Source of the DNA: Myotis daubentonii
Lineage: Eukaryota > Chordata > Mammalia > Chiroptera > Vespertilionidae
NCBI RefSeq assembly: GCF_963259705.1
Contig: NC_081849.1
Location: forward strand, 57,074,093-57,138,092
Reading direction: 5' to 3'
Length of the DNA: 64,000 bases
Below the pieces are notes generated by a model. It did no database searches. It worked only from the letters and a program-made list of their open reading frames with translations, and had not been told where the DNA came from. Below are positions 35,966-46,573 of the stretch, piece by piece. Made by a program: the position numbers and the translations under genes. Positions within the stretch are counted from its first letter, which is position 1. Each line of letters begins with the position of its first letter.

Positions 35966-38761
35966 GAAACTTGTTATTATTAAAAAACAATGAGCATTTA
36001 TAGAACTCTACTGTTGGAAGTCAACTAAACAGCTGGGCTTGTTTATCCATTTGTCAGTTCATCTCCTGGTGGTGGCAAAAGTGGGAGAGAACAAGCAGCA
36101 ACATAATAGTCTCTCACCTCTAGTCTAGATTTGATATCCAGATCTATCAAGGGTGCACTGCCATTTTGACTCACTCTATTGGTGAAAGCAGGTCACATGA
36201 TGAGCCCCAGAGTCAAGAGATAGAAATATATTCCTCCCATGAAAGCTAAGTGGAGAGAAGGAATATTTCTGAACAATAATTCAACCCAGCAGACTCATGT
36301 CAATATTAAGTGATCACAGCATTATTTTACATTGTGTCTGAGTACAGGTTTTAAATCCTTAGCAGCCACTATATTGCAGGAAAGCTGATAAATATAAGGG
36401 GAGAAAAAAATCTAGTTGAGACTTCTGGTTTTGCAAATATTTAATGTATCTTATAGGCTAATAGATCTGGATACCAAATTCTATCTTTATACCAAAGAAA
36501 ACATCACATTGTTATATTTTCAAAATAAATGTTATATTGTTATTAAATTGTGACTAAGTTAGTATGAAAATGTGCATATATACAATAAATATCAATGAAA
36601 ATTGCCATTTGATTTTAAAATATCAGTGGTTTATTTAGTTATTTATTAATTACCTATGTTGTTTGGTAAAGAGAATATATTGAGAATCTTTAATAGTAGT
36701 TTGGTACTTTTCATTTTAAAAATACCCATAGTTTTCTCAATTTTGAAACTAAAAACTAAAACTGTGTAAGAACATATATAAATGTTACAATATCAAAACC
36801 ACCAACACGACCACTTCTAGTCCACTTATTTTAACCATTCTAATAAATACTAAAAGGATATGTATTTTTCATTTATTCTGTTTATTTTTAATTAATCTTT
36901 TAAAATATCTCCAATTATCCTTCTTCCAAATGACTTTCTTTACATTTTAATATAAACATTTTGATGCTTCCTTGACATAATTAGTTTAAACATTAAAAGG
37001 AAGTAAACTTTGCAGATTCAGTATAAAAATATTCTACTGTAACTTGAGTTTTATAACATAAGCATTGTGTTAATATATATAAAGTAAAATTTGCTTTTAA
37101 TAAACTAGCATGAGAAAAGAAAGGTTTCCTGCAAACAAATGCAAAATGCTTAAACTGACCACAGAAAGAATGGATAGAATATGGGTTTGGATAGAATATG
37201 CAGGTCTGGATTTTATCTGTAAATGAGTATATATGCAACAAGTTATCTCTCAAATTGAGCACTTTAATAAAACACACACACACACAACTACTACCTCTTA
37301 CCAATGTGTCATTAATCTAAATAGTGGTGACACTGTTAAATTCCTAAAAAGGCTTTCTTTAAATTGTATTTATTAATTAGCATACATTTAGGTGGGTGGG
37401 GAGAGAGTCTTTTTACAAAATTGTCCACAGGTAGAAAGAAATTTCAGCAACCTTGAGGCATAGTTAACTGAGTAGTTACTCTCAGTTTTAAGGGATTTTG
37501 GAAAATAAAGTGAAAACACAGTTCTCATGAAAGTAATTAGGTTTACAGAAGCTGGGATGAAAATGTAACTGTGAAGTGGCCTCTGGGTCTCCTAAACAAT
37601 AGAAACAACTCATTATCCTTTCTCTCCTGGTCATTCATTCTCTCCACTCCCTTCATCCTTGGCTACAGGTTGTATGTATGTTGGAAAGATGGCTGGACAG
37701 CCAAGCACTTCAGGACTTTCCTCTGGTAACTGGGCAGACTGACCCTCCTTGTCCATTCTTCCAGGGCTCCCGTGGAGCCTCTGGCTTGTTCCCCACAGCC
37801 TCTCTGCCAGGTGCCCTCTGTGGCAATCGTGGTTATACAGGGAGCTGCGCTTAAAACATCTCCCGTGGTCCTGAGTCTAAGCCCTGCCTTTGGTTACTGG
37901 GCAGCCATGTGGCTCTGGCCAAGGTAGTTGAGACCCCTGAGCATAACTTCCCATCTCAGCAGTGAAAGATGTGGGGGGATTTCTTTAAGTGATTTTCAAT
38001 GTTGTGAATCACTTGTAAACTATAAAGAAAAATAAAATTTGATGATGATGATGGTAGTGATTAGTTTAGACACAATTTCATATTTTATTAACTAAACCTC
38101 ATTATACTAACTGCTTCCTATTACCTTAGGGTAAAGTCATACTGCTTACTCCCAGATAAAGTCTTGTCTGGTATAACATTCCATTAGCAGGCTAAACTTT
38201 AAAACACTCACCCTCTCTTTTGAATCTTGGTAACATTTCCCCATTGGCCTGTATAAGCAATTTCAAATTCTTAAAAACATTTTCACTTGAAGACTTCGAC
38301 AGGCTTCAGAAGGGGTGAGCCTTCCACAACACAACTAGTTCATCACCTTGACATAGACATCCTAACAAAAATTCACACATTTCCCATAGATGTTCACCCT
38401 CAAGATTTGAATTAAATGATTTATTTTATATTTCTTAACATCCTGAGAGAGAAAGTAGCAAGCCCAGGAACTCAGATCCAAACTACTTTGAAACAATGCC
38501 TTTTATGTAGGGGAATGAACTGTAATATTCACTCCATGTCCATTGTTTTCTACCGACTATCACTTAAATGTAACATACACTCTCCTACTAAGAGAGATAC
38601 TTGAGAAATATAGGAAAATTCATCCAACATGCTAAGAAGAAATTCCACTAGGTAGATATGTTATAGAAAACATCTCATGCAACTTTGATAGTTTCCATGT
38701 GCAGCCAAAGCCCTTGAATAATCTGATCTATTGTGTTCTTAGCAAGTCAATGTAGCCAGTC
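35966..38761. other. No recognised gene
   Basis: About 2.8 kb, AT-rich. A GC-richer part at 37650-37960 contains a weak MIR-like stretch ('gcagccatgtggctctggccaagg', then 'cttcccatctcagcagtgaaag'), too diverged to call firmly. A short GATGAT run lies at 38041-38053. Confidence 0.35.
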
Positions 38762-38970
38762 CCAGCCTTGTGGCCCAATGGTTGAGCATGGACCAGGAGC
38801 TCATAGTTCTATTCCCGGTCAGGGCACGTGCCTGGGTTGCAGTCTCGGTCCTCAGTAGGGGGCATGCAGGAGGCAGATGATCATGCTTCTCTCTCATCAT
38901 TGATGTTTCTATTTCTCTCTCCTTCTCCCCTCCTCTCTAAAATCAATAAAAAATATATTTAAAAAATAAA
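38762..38970 (+). mobile_element. Ves SINE, plus strand
   Basis: Complete order in plus orientation: tRNA-like head 'cagccttgtggcccaatggttgagc', B-box-like GTTCTATTCC (38806-38815), 'gtcagggcacgtgcctgggttgc', 'ggggcatgcaggaggcagatgatc', 'catcattgatgtttc', a CT-rich block, and an AATCAATAAAAAATATATTTAAAA tail. Flanks AAGTCAATGTAGCC and AAGTCAGTGTAAA suggest a diverged target duplication. Confidence 0.9.
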
Positions 38971-39691
38971 AGAAAGTCAGTGTAAATATGGAGTAAAAGG
39001 CATCTCTAATGACTGCATGCACATAATTATACAATGTAATTAATATAGGGGAAATCATCAATATTTAAGGTGTACATACCAGTGGAAATTTGAAAGAATA
39101 AAAACTTGACTTAAAAAATAGTATCTGTATCAAAAGAATAATTAAATTCTTGCAATGGCTCCCTGTCTTTTTGAAGACTAACTTGGGCTTCACTAAAATA
39201 ACTTCACTTTTATGAAGTTTTCCAGTCTTCTCTTAAATGCATTCAGAAAGATCAGAGACCTTTTAAAATGAGTAAAAATTATGTAATCTAAGGAGTATAT
39301 TACATCTCATTTAGGAATCGTGAGTAATGTTGAGGGCCAATAGTGAATATATTTAAAGAATCCCTACAATCTCATTGTTTTCTGTTTGTTTTTATGTTTT
39401 GTTTTGTTTTTTAAGGCATGGAAAATTAGAACACAAGTCAATATCTAATGATGAGAGGACAATTTTAAAGAAATATAATTCTGAACCTTATCTATTCGTT
39501 TCATTACAGTGTGATTTAGTAATTAACACAGAGAGAATAGTTTAAGATTTCTAAGTTCTCATTCCTTGGAGGATTAGCTCACACATGATTGTTTCTATTG
39601 ATCTTTCATACTTTTGTAAAAAGATTATATGAAGGCCACTATTTTCCACTTACCTATCCTTACCTTACCTGTTTGGGCAATTTAAATATGA
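38971..39691. other. No recognised feature
   Basis: AT-rich sequence without a classifiable repeat. It lies immediately downstream of the candidate minus-strand terminal exon. Confidence 0.35.
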
Positions 39692-39989
39692 CATGCATGA
39701 AAGTAAATTTTTATTTCACAAATACAAAACATTAATCCACTTTTATAACCCAAGCATCATATCCTACAAATTATGAGACATAAAAGACAACTTAAATATG
39801 CTACCACACACAACAGGGAGGGGAAGCAGGACAGAGGAACTTAAACACTTCTTTAAACTCAGTAGGCAATTTTCTCTGTGTCCTTCATGCTACCAGTAGC
39901 TGACCAATGAATGCAGAATTTCTCTCTTTGATGAGTGTGGCAATTATTGTGGCCCCTTGCCTTAAACTGTCCTGGAGCTTCTGCTCATC
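39692..39989 (-). CDS. Candidate terminal exon (last 34 codons + 3'UTR), gene not recognised
   Basis: On the minus strand a branch-point-like ACTAAAT (40044-40038) and a pyrimidine tract with CTTTCTTTTCAG precede the acceptor at 39990/39989. The exon opens GATGAGCAGAAG and stays open for 34 codons. It begins [20 protein letters not shown], ends IGQLLVA, and has a TGA at 39887-39885. After about 170 bases of 3'UTR comes AATAAA at 39715-39710. These parts are in the right order and spacing for a 3'-terminal exon. The peptide looks like an amphipathic helix. I do not recognise the protein, and I found no other exon of the same gene. A second frame (MSRSSRTV, then stop) is also possible. Chance assembly of such signals cannot be excluded. 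Confidence 0.4.
39710..39715 (-). promoter_or_regulatory. Poly(A) signal AATAAA of the candidate exon
   Basis: AATAAA on the minus strand, about 170 bases after the candidate stop codon. A cleavage point around 39692 is inferred from the usual 10-25 base spacing. Confidence 0.4.
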
Positions 39990-40074
39990 CTGAAAAGAAA
40001 GGGTAAAACAATATTTTGGAAAGATGTCACATGCTAAATTTAGTAAAGAGTTACTTTAAAAATAAATATTCATT

Positions 40075-40149
40075 TATTTAAATGTTTTCCCCAGCTTCAT
40101 AGAGATATAACTGACACATAATATTGTATAAGTTTAAGAGACACAACTC
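40075..40149. mobile_element. Old L1 3'UTR fragment (left half)
   Basis: The zone 'ccccagcttcatagagatataactgacacataatattgtataagtttaag' matches the common old L1 stretch 'cagctttattgagatataattgacatacaacattgtataagtttaagg'. It continues at 41324 after the TA/CA repeat and two Helitrons. Confidence 0.65.
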
Positions 40150-40171
40150 AATATATATATATATGTGTGTA

Positions 40172-40233
<62 letters not shown>

Positions 40234-40322
40234 ACTCAATGATATATATGTGTATATGTATATATATACATACATACACATATATATGTGTGTATATATA
40301 TGTATATATATGCACACACACA
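40150..40322. repeat. Compound (TA)n/(CA)n/(TATG)n microsatellite
   Basis: About 170 bp of alternating TA, CA and TATATG units. It is largely self-complementary, so frames open on both strands (the tyrosine/isoleucine-rich frames are artefacts). Confidence 0.95.
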
Positions 40323-40949
40323 CTAGAGGCCCACTGCATGAATTCATGCACCTTGAAAGGAACTGTGGGCCTCAAGGCTGCGGTGGGCACAAGGGCGGGT
40401 CTCGGCCCATCCTCCATACCCCGCCTGGCCCCTCCCACTGCAGCCCCTGGTCCCATCTGCCAGCAGCCCCACTCCCACCACCACTGCTCCCATGCACTGA
40501 CAGTACGGAGCAATTGGGGCTGGCACCGTCAGCAGGTGCAAATGCCAGCTGCGGGTGTGAGCAGGGCCGGCGCCGGCAGTAAGTAAGAGTGGTGGCTCTG
40601 GCACCAGCAGTGGGTGTGAGAGGCGGCTGCTGGCCCGGATCGCACCTCAGGAGCAGGGCAAGGTGGAGAAGCCCTGAAGGACGAGTGGGGCCAGCACCTG
40701 CAGCAGGTGTGAGTGCTGGGCAGGACTATGGTGCACGGGAGCAAAGAATTTGCAGTAACCACCAGAGGCTCACCCCGATTTCAGCAACCAGCACCCCACC
40801 TTGGTCTGGTGCTCCCACTCACCTGCTCCACCATCAGGACGTGGCCGACACCAGCCATGTTCTGTGCGTACCCCCTGGTGGTCAGTGCACGTCATAGCAA
40901 CTGGTTGTTCCACCCTTTGGTCTATTTGCATATTAGGGTTTTATATAGA
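40323..40949 (-). mobile_element. HeliBat-like Helitron, minus strand
   Basis: The left end is CTAGAGGCCC with the hairpin-like TGCATGAATTCATGCA just inside it. The right end is TTATATAGA (TCTATATAA on the element strand) preceded by ATTTGCAT (octamer complement) at 40924-40931. The interior is GC-rich. One CCCCCTGGTGGTCAG word sits at 40870-40884. Long frames on both strands (for example 40344-40604) are GC-rich shadows. It was inserted at the edge of the microsatellite. Confidence 0.88.
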
Positions 40950-40957
40950 GAGAGATA

Positions 40958-41323
40958 GTAGTGGCCCAGTGCACAAATTGGTGAATGGGTAGGGTCCCTC
41001 GGCCTGGTCAGTGATCAGGGCCTATCAGGGGCAGGACCAGGCTGGCCAGGGAGGGAGGGGCTGTGGGAGGTTGGACAGCGGGGGGGGGGGGGGAGGAACT
41101 GCAGCTGGGGCCGGCCAGGGGGAAAGTCCTCAGGAGGTTGGCCAGCTGGGGGAGGGTTCAGAGGACGTTGGTCGGCCGCGGGAGGTTGGCTGTGAGAGCA
41201 CACTGACCACCAGGGGGCAGCTCTTGCATTGAGTGTCTGCCCCCTGGTGGTCAGGGCATGTCATAGCAACTGGTTGACCAGCCGTTCATGTCGTAAAGGT
41301 TGCTTAGGCTTTTATAATATAGA
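40958..41323 (-). mobile_element. HeliBat-like Helitron, minus strand (second, adjacent)
   Basis: It starts near 'tagtggcccagtgcacaaattggtg', with the first base of CTAG changed, and ends AATATAGA (TCTATATT on the element strand). It carries a perfect inverted pair of CTCF-core-like words: CCACCAGGGGGCAG at 41207-41220 and CTGCCCCCTGGTGG at 41237-41250. A G14 run lies at 41080-41093. Only about eight bases separate it from the preceding Helitron. Confidence 0.85.
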
Positions 41324-41690
41324 TATTATCAAATTATGAAGAGAATAGTTACAAGATCTATCACTTCATAGTTACCATTTGATTCGGCAGGGAGGGGGAG
41401 GAGTATAAAAACATTTAAGATCTACTCTCTTAGCAACTTTCAATTATACAATACAATATTGTTAACTATAATCACCATGCTGTACAATTCTCAGAACTTA
41501 TTCACCTTGTAACTGGAATTTTGTACCGTTTGGCCACTATCTCCTCATCTCCTCCATCCCTCAGCTCCTGTTAAAGACCATTCTATTCTGTTTCTATGAG
41601 TTCAAGGAGCTACTGTTTAAGGTCGGCTACTCTCTGGCCTTGGAATTCTATGAAGCTCAGACCATAGCCACAGGCAGGGACTTGGTTTTC
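41324..41690. mobile_element. Old L1 3'UTR fragment (right half)
   Basis: Zones 'taagatctactctcttagcaactttcaattatacaatac', 'gttaactataatcaccatgctgtac', 'ctcagaacttattcaccttgtaactgg' and 'tctgtttctatgagttcaag' continue the old L1 stretch begun at 40075. Confidence 0.65.
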
Positions 41691-41811
41691 CCCAAATAAA
41701 GGAAAAACGCTTTTGCAAGCACCTTTCATTAAAGATAAAAATTATCTAATGAAGATCACTAGAAAAAAACTGATGTAATTTCAAATGCTAACAGTATGAA
41801 ACAAAAGATTA

Positions 41812-42452
41812 TCCTATTTAATAAAGAGGTAATATTCAAATTGACCATCACTCCAACACACAAGATGGCCGCCCCCTGTGGTCAAAGATGGCCAGCAGGG
41901 GAGGGCAGTTGTGGGCAATCAGGCCAGCAGGGGAGGGCAGTTAAGGGGGACCAGGCCTACAGGAAAGGACAGTTGGGGGGGACCAGGCCTGCAGGGGAGG
42001 ACAGTTGAGGGGGACCAGGCCTGCAGGGGAGGGCAGTAAGGGGTGACCAGGCCAGCAAGGGAGGGCAGTTGGGGGCAACCAGGCTGGCAGGGGAGGAAAG
42101 TTGAGGGGGACCAGGCCTGCAGGGGAGGGCAGTTAGGGGCGACCAGGCTGGCAGGGGAGGGCAGTTGGGGGAATCGGGCCAGCAGGGGAGCAGTTAGGCG
42201 TCAATCAGGCTGGCAGGGGAGTGGTTAGGGTGTGATCAGGCTGGCAGGCATAGCTGTTAGGGGCAATCAGGCAGGCAGGCAGGCGAGTGGTTGGGAGCCA
42301 TCAGTCCTGGATTGTGAGAGGGATGTCCAATCCCGCTGGGATCAGGCCTAAACAGGCAGTCGGATATCCCTCGAGGGGTCCAGATTGGAGAGGGTGCAGG
42401 CTGGGCTAAGGGACACATCCCCCTGCACGAATTTCATGCACTGGGCCTCTAG
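41812..42452 (+). mobile_element. HeliBat-like Helitron with internal minisatellite
   Basis: Starts TCCTATTTAATAAAGAGG. The 3' end is GCACGAATTTCATGCACTGGGCCTCTAG. About two thirds of its length is a 32-bp tandem repeat (41890-42303). An AAGATGGCCGCC word (near YY1) occurs at 41862-41873. It abuts the next Helitron with no gap. Confidence 0.88.
41890..42303. repeat. 32-bp minisatellite, about 13 units
   Basis: Units of about 31-34 bp follow the pattern GGCCAGCAGGGGAGGGCAGT plus TGGGGGCGACCA with substitutions. Earlier units are more alike; the last three are degenerate. Lies wholly within the Helitron. Confidence 0.92.
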
Positions 42453-42761
42453 TCCTATATAATAAAATCCCAATATGCAAATTGTCTGAACAGTGGAATG
42501 ACTGGTCGCTATGACACGCACTGACCACCAGGGGTGGTCACACACTCAATGCAGGAGCTGCCCCCTGATGGTCAGTGCACTCAAACAGGGGGAGTGCCGC
42601 TCAGCCAGAAGCCAGTCTCATGACTGGCGAGTGCAGCAGCGGAGGGGGTAGCCTCCACAGCAGCGCTAAGAACCCCTTGGGGGATGTCCAACTGGGAGAG
42701 GGAGCAGGCTGGGCTGAGAGACCCCTCCCCAGTGCACAAATGTCATGCACTGGGCTGCTAG
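42453..42761 (+). mobile_element. HeliBat-like Helitron, type B-like, shortened
   Basis: Begins TCCTATATAATAAAATCCC, with ATGCAAAT at 42475-42482, and ends GCACTGGGCTGCTAG. It has 'gaccaccaggggtggtc' and CTGCCCCCTGATGG, mutated forms of the paired CTCF-like words. It follows the previous Helitron exactly head to tail. Confidence 0.9.
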
Positions 42762-42879
42762 TTTTCTTTTAATCCAATATCTGACCAACTTTGACTCTTC
42801 ACTGAAATTTGACTATTTCATTGATAATGCAAGCCTTTTCTTCATTTTGCTCCTGGGTGTCCTCCGACAGACTTATAAA

Positions 42880-43140
42880 CTGTGAGTACTAGTGTGGGGG
42901 GAGGGAGGGGAACTGGGAAGGAAACTGGCTTTTTTGTAAAGTAATAAAAGGAGTTTTAGGGATAAAATAAGCAGGTTTAGGGAATTTTAGAAATAAAGAG
43001 GGTCCATGGGGGAGGAATGCATAGGTGAGGGTTTGGAGCCACCAGAAGGCATACATTCAGAGACTAAAAAAGGTGCCACAGGATAAGGGGAGAGGAAGAC
43101 ATACATTCACAGAAGATAAGGAAAAGCCACAGAGTACAGA
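42880..43140 (+). mobile_element. LTR-like remnant, left part
   Basis: A purine-rich stretch 'gataaaataagcaggtttaggg', 'gcatacattcagagac', 'gacatacattcacagaag' resembles by style the 43461-43995 stretch (repeated 'cacagaggatagag' and 'cacagcagatagag'). I infer a single LTR interrupted by a DNA transposon. The left terminus is uncertain. Confidence 0.4.
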
Positions 43141-43460
43141 CAGTCCTCGGGTTACATTGGACTTGACGTACCTTGTTTCATGGTTACGTTGCTAACTCCC
43201 ATTTATTTATATATAAAAAAAGTTCTGTCATTTTGACGTATGTACATATGCGCTTTATGTTTTTTATTATTTATTTACCACAAGTAAATGTCAGGAATTG
43301 TTATCTTTAATTTTTTTTTACTGTTTCACTTCATTACTGCTGTGTATGTGCTCCATGTGAGTGACGTAGATGCTTATGTAGGTGGGTTCTGCCTTAGGGC
43401 GAAAATCGCGTTACATCGCGCCGTAGGAATGGCTCTCCCATGTAACCTGATGACCTACTG
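43141..43460. mobile_element. Probable non-autonomous DNA transposon (Tigger-like?)
   Basis: Begins CAGTCCTCGGGTTACATTGG and ends 'ccatgtaacctgatgacctactg'. The termini are weakly complementary (CAGT...GGTTACAT). The inner 'tcgcgttacatcgcgcc' and AT-rich middle fit a MITE. I could not define a target duplication. Family assignment is tentative. Confidence 0.4.
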
Positions 43461-43995
43461 TCTGGGGAAAAAGGAAACAAACTTTCACAGAGGATAGAGA
43501 AATGACAGCAAATGGCACAAAGAGGAAAACAGATTTTCACAGCAGATAGAGAAATGTTATAAGGTAAGCGGGGGAGAGAGAAAGAGGGTACCACATGGGC
43601 TTTGGCCTTTGAAACTGATACTATTTAACAAAAGAACCAATGAGGAGAGCTTGGGGGCCCTAAATTAATGAAAGGTCCAAGTAGAAAGAGTCAGGTTCAA
43701 ACAAAGAACTACGGCATGTATAAACCGGAGACAAAGGGACACGAGGCAGGATTTTTTATTTTATTTTGCCCATTAGAGAGAGAGAGAGAGGGAGAGAGCG
43801 AGAGAGAGAGAGAGCGAGCAGGCATTTCCCATTTGGGGGTCTCTCCCCAGGAGATCTGCCCAGATGGAATTTGTATATGCTTCCAATAAACTTCTACATT
43901 TTTATTAAAGAAATCTGTTAGTCCACGAATTTATTCTTCATCTTTGTGGGACAAGAACCCACAAGAAGAAGTCTGTACCCTGAACCCCATGTTTC
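43461..43995 (+). mobile_element. Endogenous retrovirus LTR-like remnant, right part
   Basis: Towards the right, AATAAA at 43885-43890 is followed by 'cttctacatttttattaaag', then 'gttagtccacgaatttattcttcatctttgtgggacaagaaccc'. That layout is typical of the R/U5 part of a gammaretrovirus-like (ERV1) LTR. A (GA)n run at 43776-43820 lies upstream. No gag, pol or env is seen, so it would be a solo LTR. Ends and target duplication are not resolved. Confidence 0.5.
43776..43820. repeat. (GA)n microsatellite
   Basis: About 40 bp of GA units with a few GG and GC interruptions. Confidence 0.9.
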
Positions 43996-44395
43996 AGTAA
44001 GATCAGGCAAATTTGTGAAATGAGTTATCTCACAAGTTGTTAAATGTTGTTTTGCCTTTTAAATCATATTACCTATTTAAATATATTTATTCTAATCATT
44101 TGGGCTTCTTGACACTATGAAGAAGTGACACTATGAGGGGAAATGAAAAGTGGAAACTGCTAACATCCTTAAGGTGTCTGGGTGAAGAACTGTGCTATGT
44201 TCCAAAAGTGGGATCTGGTAATCAGTCTCTGAACCTGGCATCAACCTTATGCCTTACAACAAAGTGTCACCAGCACCTATTGCTTCTTCTTCCTTCATGT
44301 TTCTTGAATTAATATTCTCCCCTCAAACTGCCCCTGCCAGCATAATGTCTCCGCTCTGAATTACTGGAACAATCCCATAAACAATCTCTCTAAAG

Positions 44396-44705
44396 CAGTG
44401 GTTCTCAACCTTCTAATGCCGCGACCCTTTAATACAGTTCCTCATGTTGTGGTGACCCCCAACCATAAACTTATTTTCGTTGCTACTCCATAACTGTAAT
44501 TTTGCTACTGTTATGAATCATAATGTAAATATCTGATATGCAGGATGTATTTTCATTGTTACAAATTGAACATAATTAAAGCATCGTGATTAATCACAAA
44601 AATAATATGTAATTATATATGTGTTTTCTGATGGTCTTAGGCGACCCCTGTGAAAGGGTTGTTCGACCCCCAAAGGGGTCGCAACCCACAGGTTGAGAAC
44701 CGCTG
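44396..44705 (-). mobile_element. SPIN-type hAT transposon, longer copy
   Basis: Starts CAGTGGTTCTCAACCTTCTA and ends AGGTTGAGAACCGCTG, flanked by perfect CTCTAAAG duplications (44388-44395 and 44706-44713). It contains the SPIN zones 'gttcctcatgttgtggtgacccccaacc' and 'gcgacccctgtgaaagggtt'. It keeps a central AT-rich block (44550-44630) that the copy at 35011-35233 lacks. No transposase. Confidence 0.95.
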
Positions 44706-44714
44706 CTCTAAAGT

Positions 44715-45275
44715 CTTATACTGTGTTACCCTGTTTCTCACACAGCAGTCAAAATACTTATTTTAAAATATCAATCTGACCCCATCCCTTTCCTGCCTAA
44801 AATCCAAACTTCAGGATCAAGTCTGAACCATTTACCTGGTAAAGACAAGATCTTTTATCCTTCCAGCTTCTCCTTAAAAAAACACTCAAATCTCCAGGCC
44901 ACACACAACTGGTGAAGATTGCCCAAGCAAGCCTTTTCCCTAAGCTTCATCCCTTTGCACCAGCTCATCCCTTTGCCAGAAAAGCTTTCCCATTCCCTTC
45001 CCAGCTTAGCTGACCCGAGTTACTCTTTGTGGTTCCACCCACATATCAGTGACTCTTGAAATTGACCCTAACTCCTAGCCTCCAGCCAAATTTGGGTGAG
45101 ACCAATCTGTTTCCACAGCTGTGAATTCCTCTAGCACACTGAATTCTAAATAGTCTTTTTAGTTGACCATTTATTTCACCACATGATGTTTCTTGATGTA
45201 AAGAATTTTTCATTTTATCTTTGAATATGAAACACTTAGCTCAATGCCTAACACATGGTTACACTCCATAAATTA
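44715..45275 (+). repeat. L2-like LINE remnant
   Basis: The zones 'tctgaccccatccctttcctgcctaaaatcc', 'tccctttgcaccagctcatccctttgccagaaaagctttcc' and the closing 'cttagctcaatgcctaacacatgg' follow the order of L2 3' sequence. Diverged. Confidence 0.5.
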
Positions 45276-46573
45276 TAAGGAATTCAAAGCAAAGGAGGCT
45301 CTATGATTGAGATATCATCACTCTTTCAGTTTAACTCATTTGTTAACAATGACCACTATTTGGTTTCTTTGTTTACTCCTATTTGCATGTTTAGCCAGAA
45401 GCCTTGGCGGTAGTACAAAGAAGAATTTACCACTGCCACCATGCCTGGCCCTCAGTTTCTCATCTATGAGGATGGTGGTGAGAGACCACCTCTGTTAAGC
45501 TACTCTTTTCATCAACTTCCTGGATCTGGTTCTAAAGGGTGAAGCTGGGAAGGACACACAAGGGGCTGAATGGTGGCTACTTGGCTTCCTGCATGTGGGT
45601 TTTAAGGACATTTCAATATTGGATTTCAAATGCTGTACTGGCGTCCAAATATCACAAGACCTAAATCACATAAAACAAATAATTCTAAAGCCAAATATGT
45701 TTGGGCTTAAAATGTGATCCACTTATATGCCACATCACTCATGAACAAAGCAATAAGTATTCTCAAACTGAATAAGATACAAGCCAACTATAGATATATA
45801 TTTGTCACTCTTGATTAATTAATTACAGTGTCACAGGGTTCATAATGCACGTCTACTCCCAAATCTCATTTATTAAATTAAAACATAAAACAAATGATGC
45901 TAATTAAAATTTCCCCTTAGAAAATAAACAGAAAAAGGCTATCTGTGTAGCCTCTTTGAAACCAGCTTATACTTGTCAAAGTGAAAGCAGCACAGTAACA
46001 AATAAAGGAGGAAAAAAATCTATTTAAGATTGTAGGGTTAGAAAAATAACATTTCCATATCTTGAAAAAAATTTTCTATGCTCATTTTCATAGCTCCATA
46101 ACTTACATATCTTTAGCTAATTAAGAATTTAAGTAGGAATATTCCTTAAAATTCATTTATTTCTGTATATTTTATAGGCATCATTTGGAAAGATTAGAAT
46201 TTGGTGAGAATTTAGTGGAACCTGTTATTCCACTGCATATTTGTTTTCCCTGTCTGCCTCATCTCTATTGATCATTTCATCCTTAAAAAAATATGGAAAT
46301 TTAAAAAGTAATTAAATAAAATGGTGTGATACACAAAATTCTAGTGAATACAAAGATCAGATAGTCAAGCAATTATGGATTGCAAACTCATCTCACAAGT
46401 CTAGATGTCTATAAAAGTATTGATGACACGGGTTGAAAAAATGCACATTCAAATAGGTCTTTTAAAAAAGCATTTCTTGATGCCTGTGGGTATCCAAAAC
46501 TGTCATTAACCCTTAACCAGGATGGAGAGTGAAAAGGCATTACAGGTGGTCATTTTATTATCATTCACACATA
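45276..46573. other. No recognised feature
   Basis: AT-rich stretch. The frame at 45307-45498 has no recognised domain. Confidence 0.35.

Noticed and set aside
40078..40355. Tyrosine/isoleucine-rich frames on both strands over the TA/CA repeat
   Set aside because: They are translations of a self-complementary microsatellite, with no domain.
40344..41232. Long GC-rich overlapping frames on both strands
   Set aside because: They lie wholly within Helitron bodies, where GC-rich DNA has few stops. No family resemblance.
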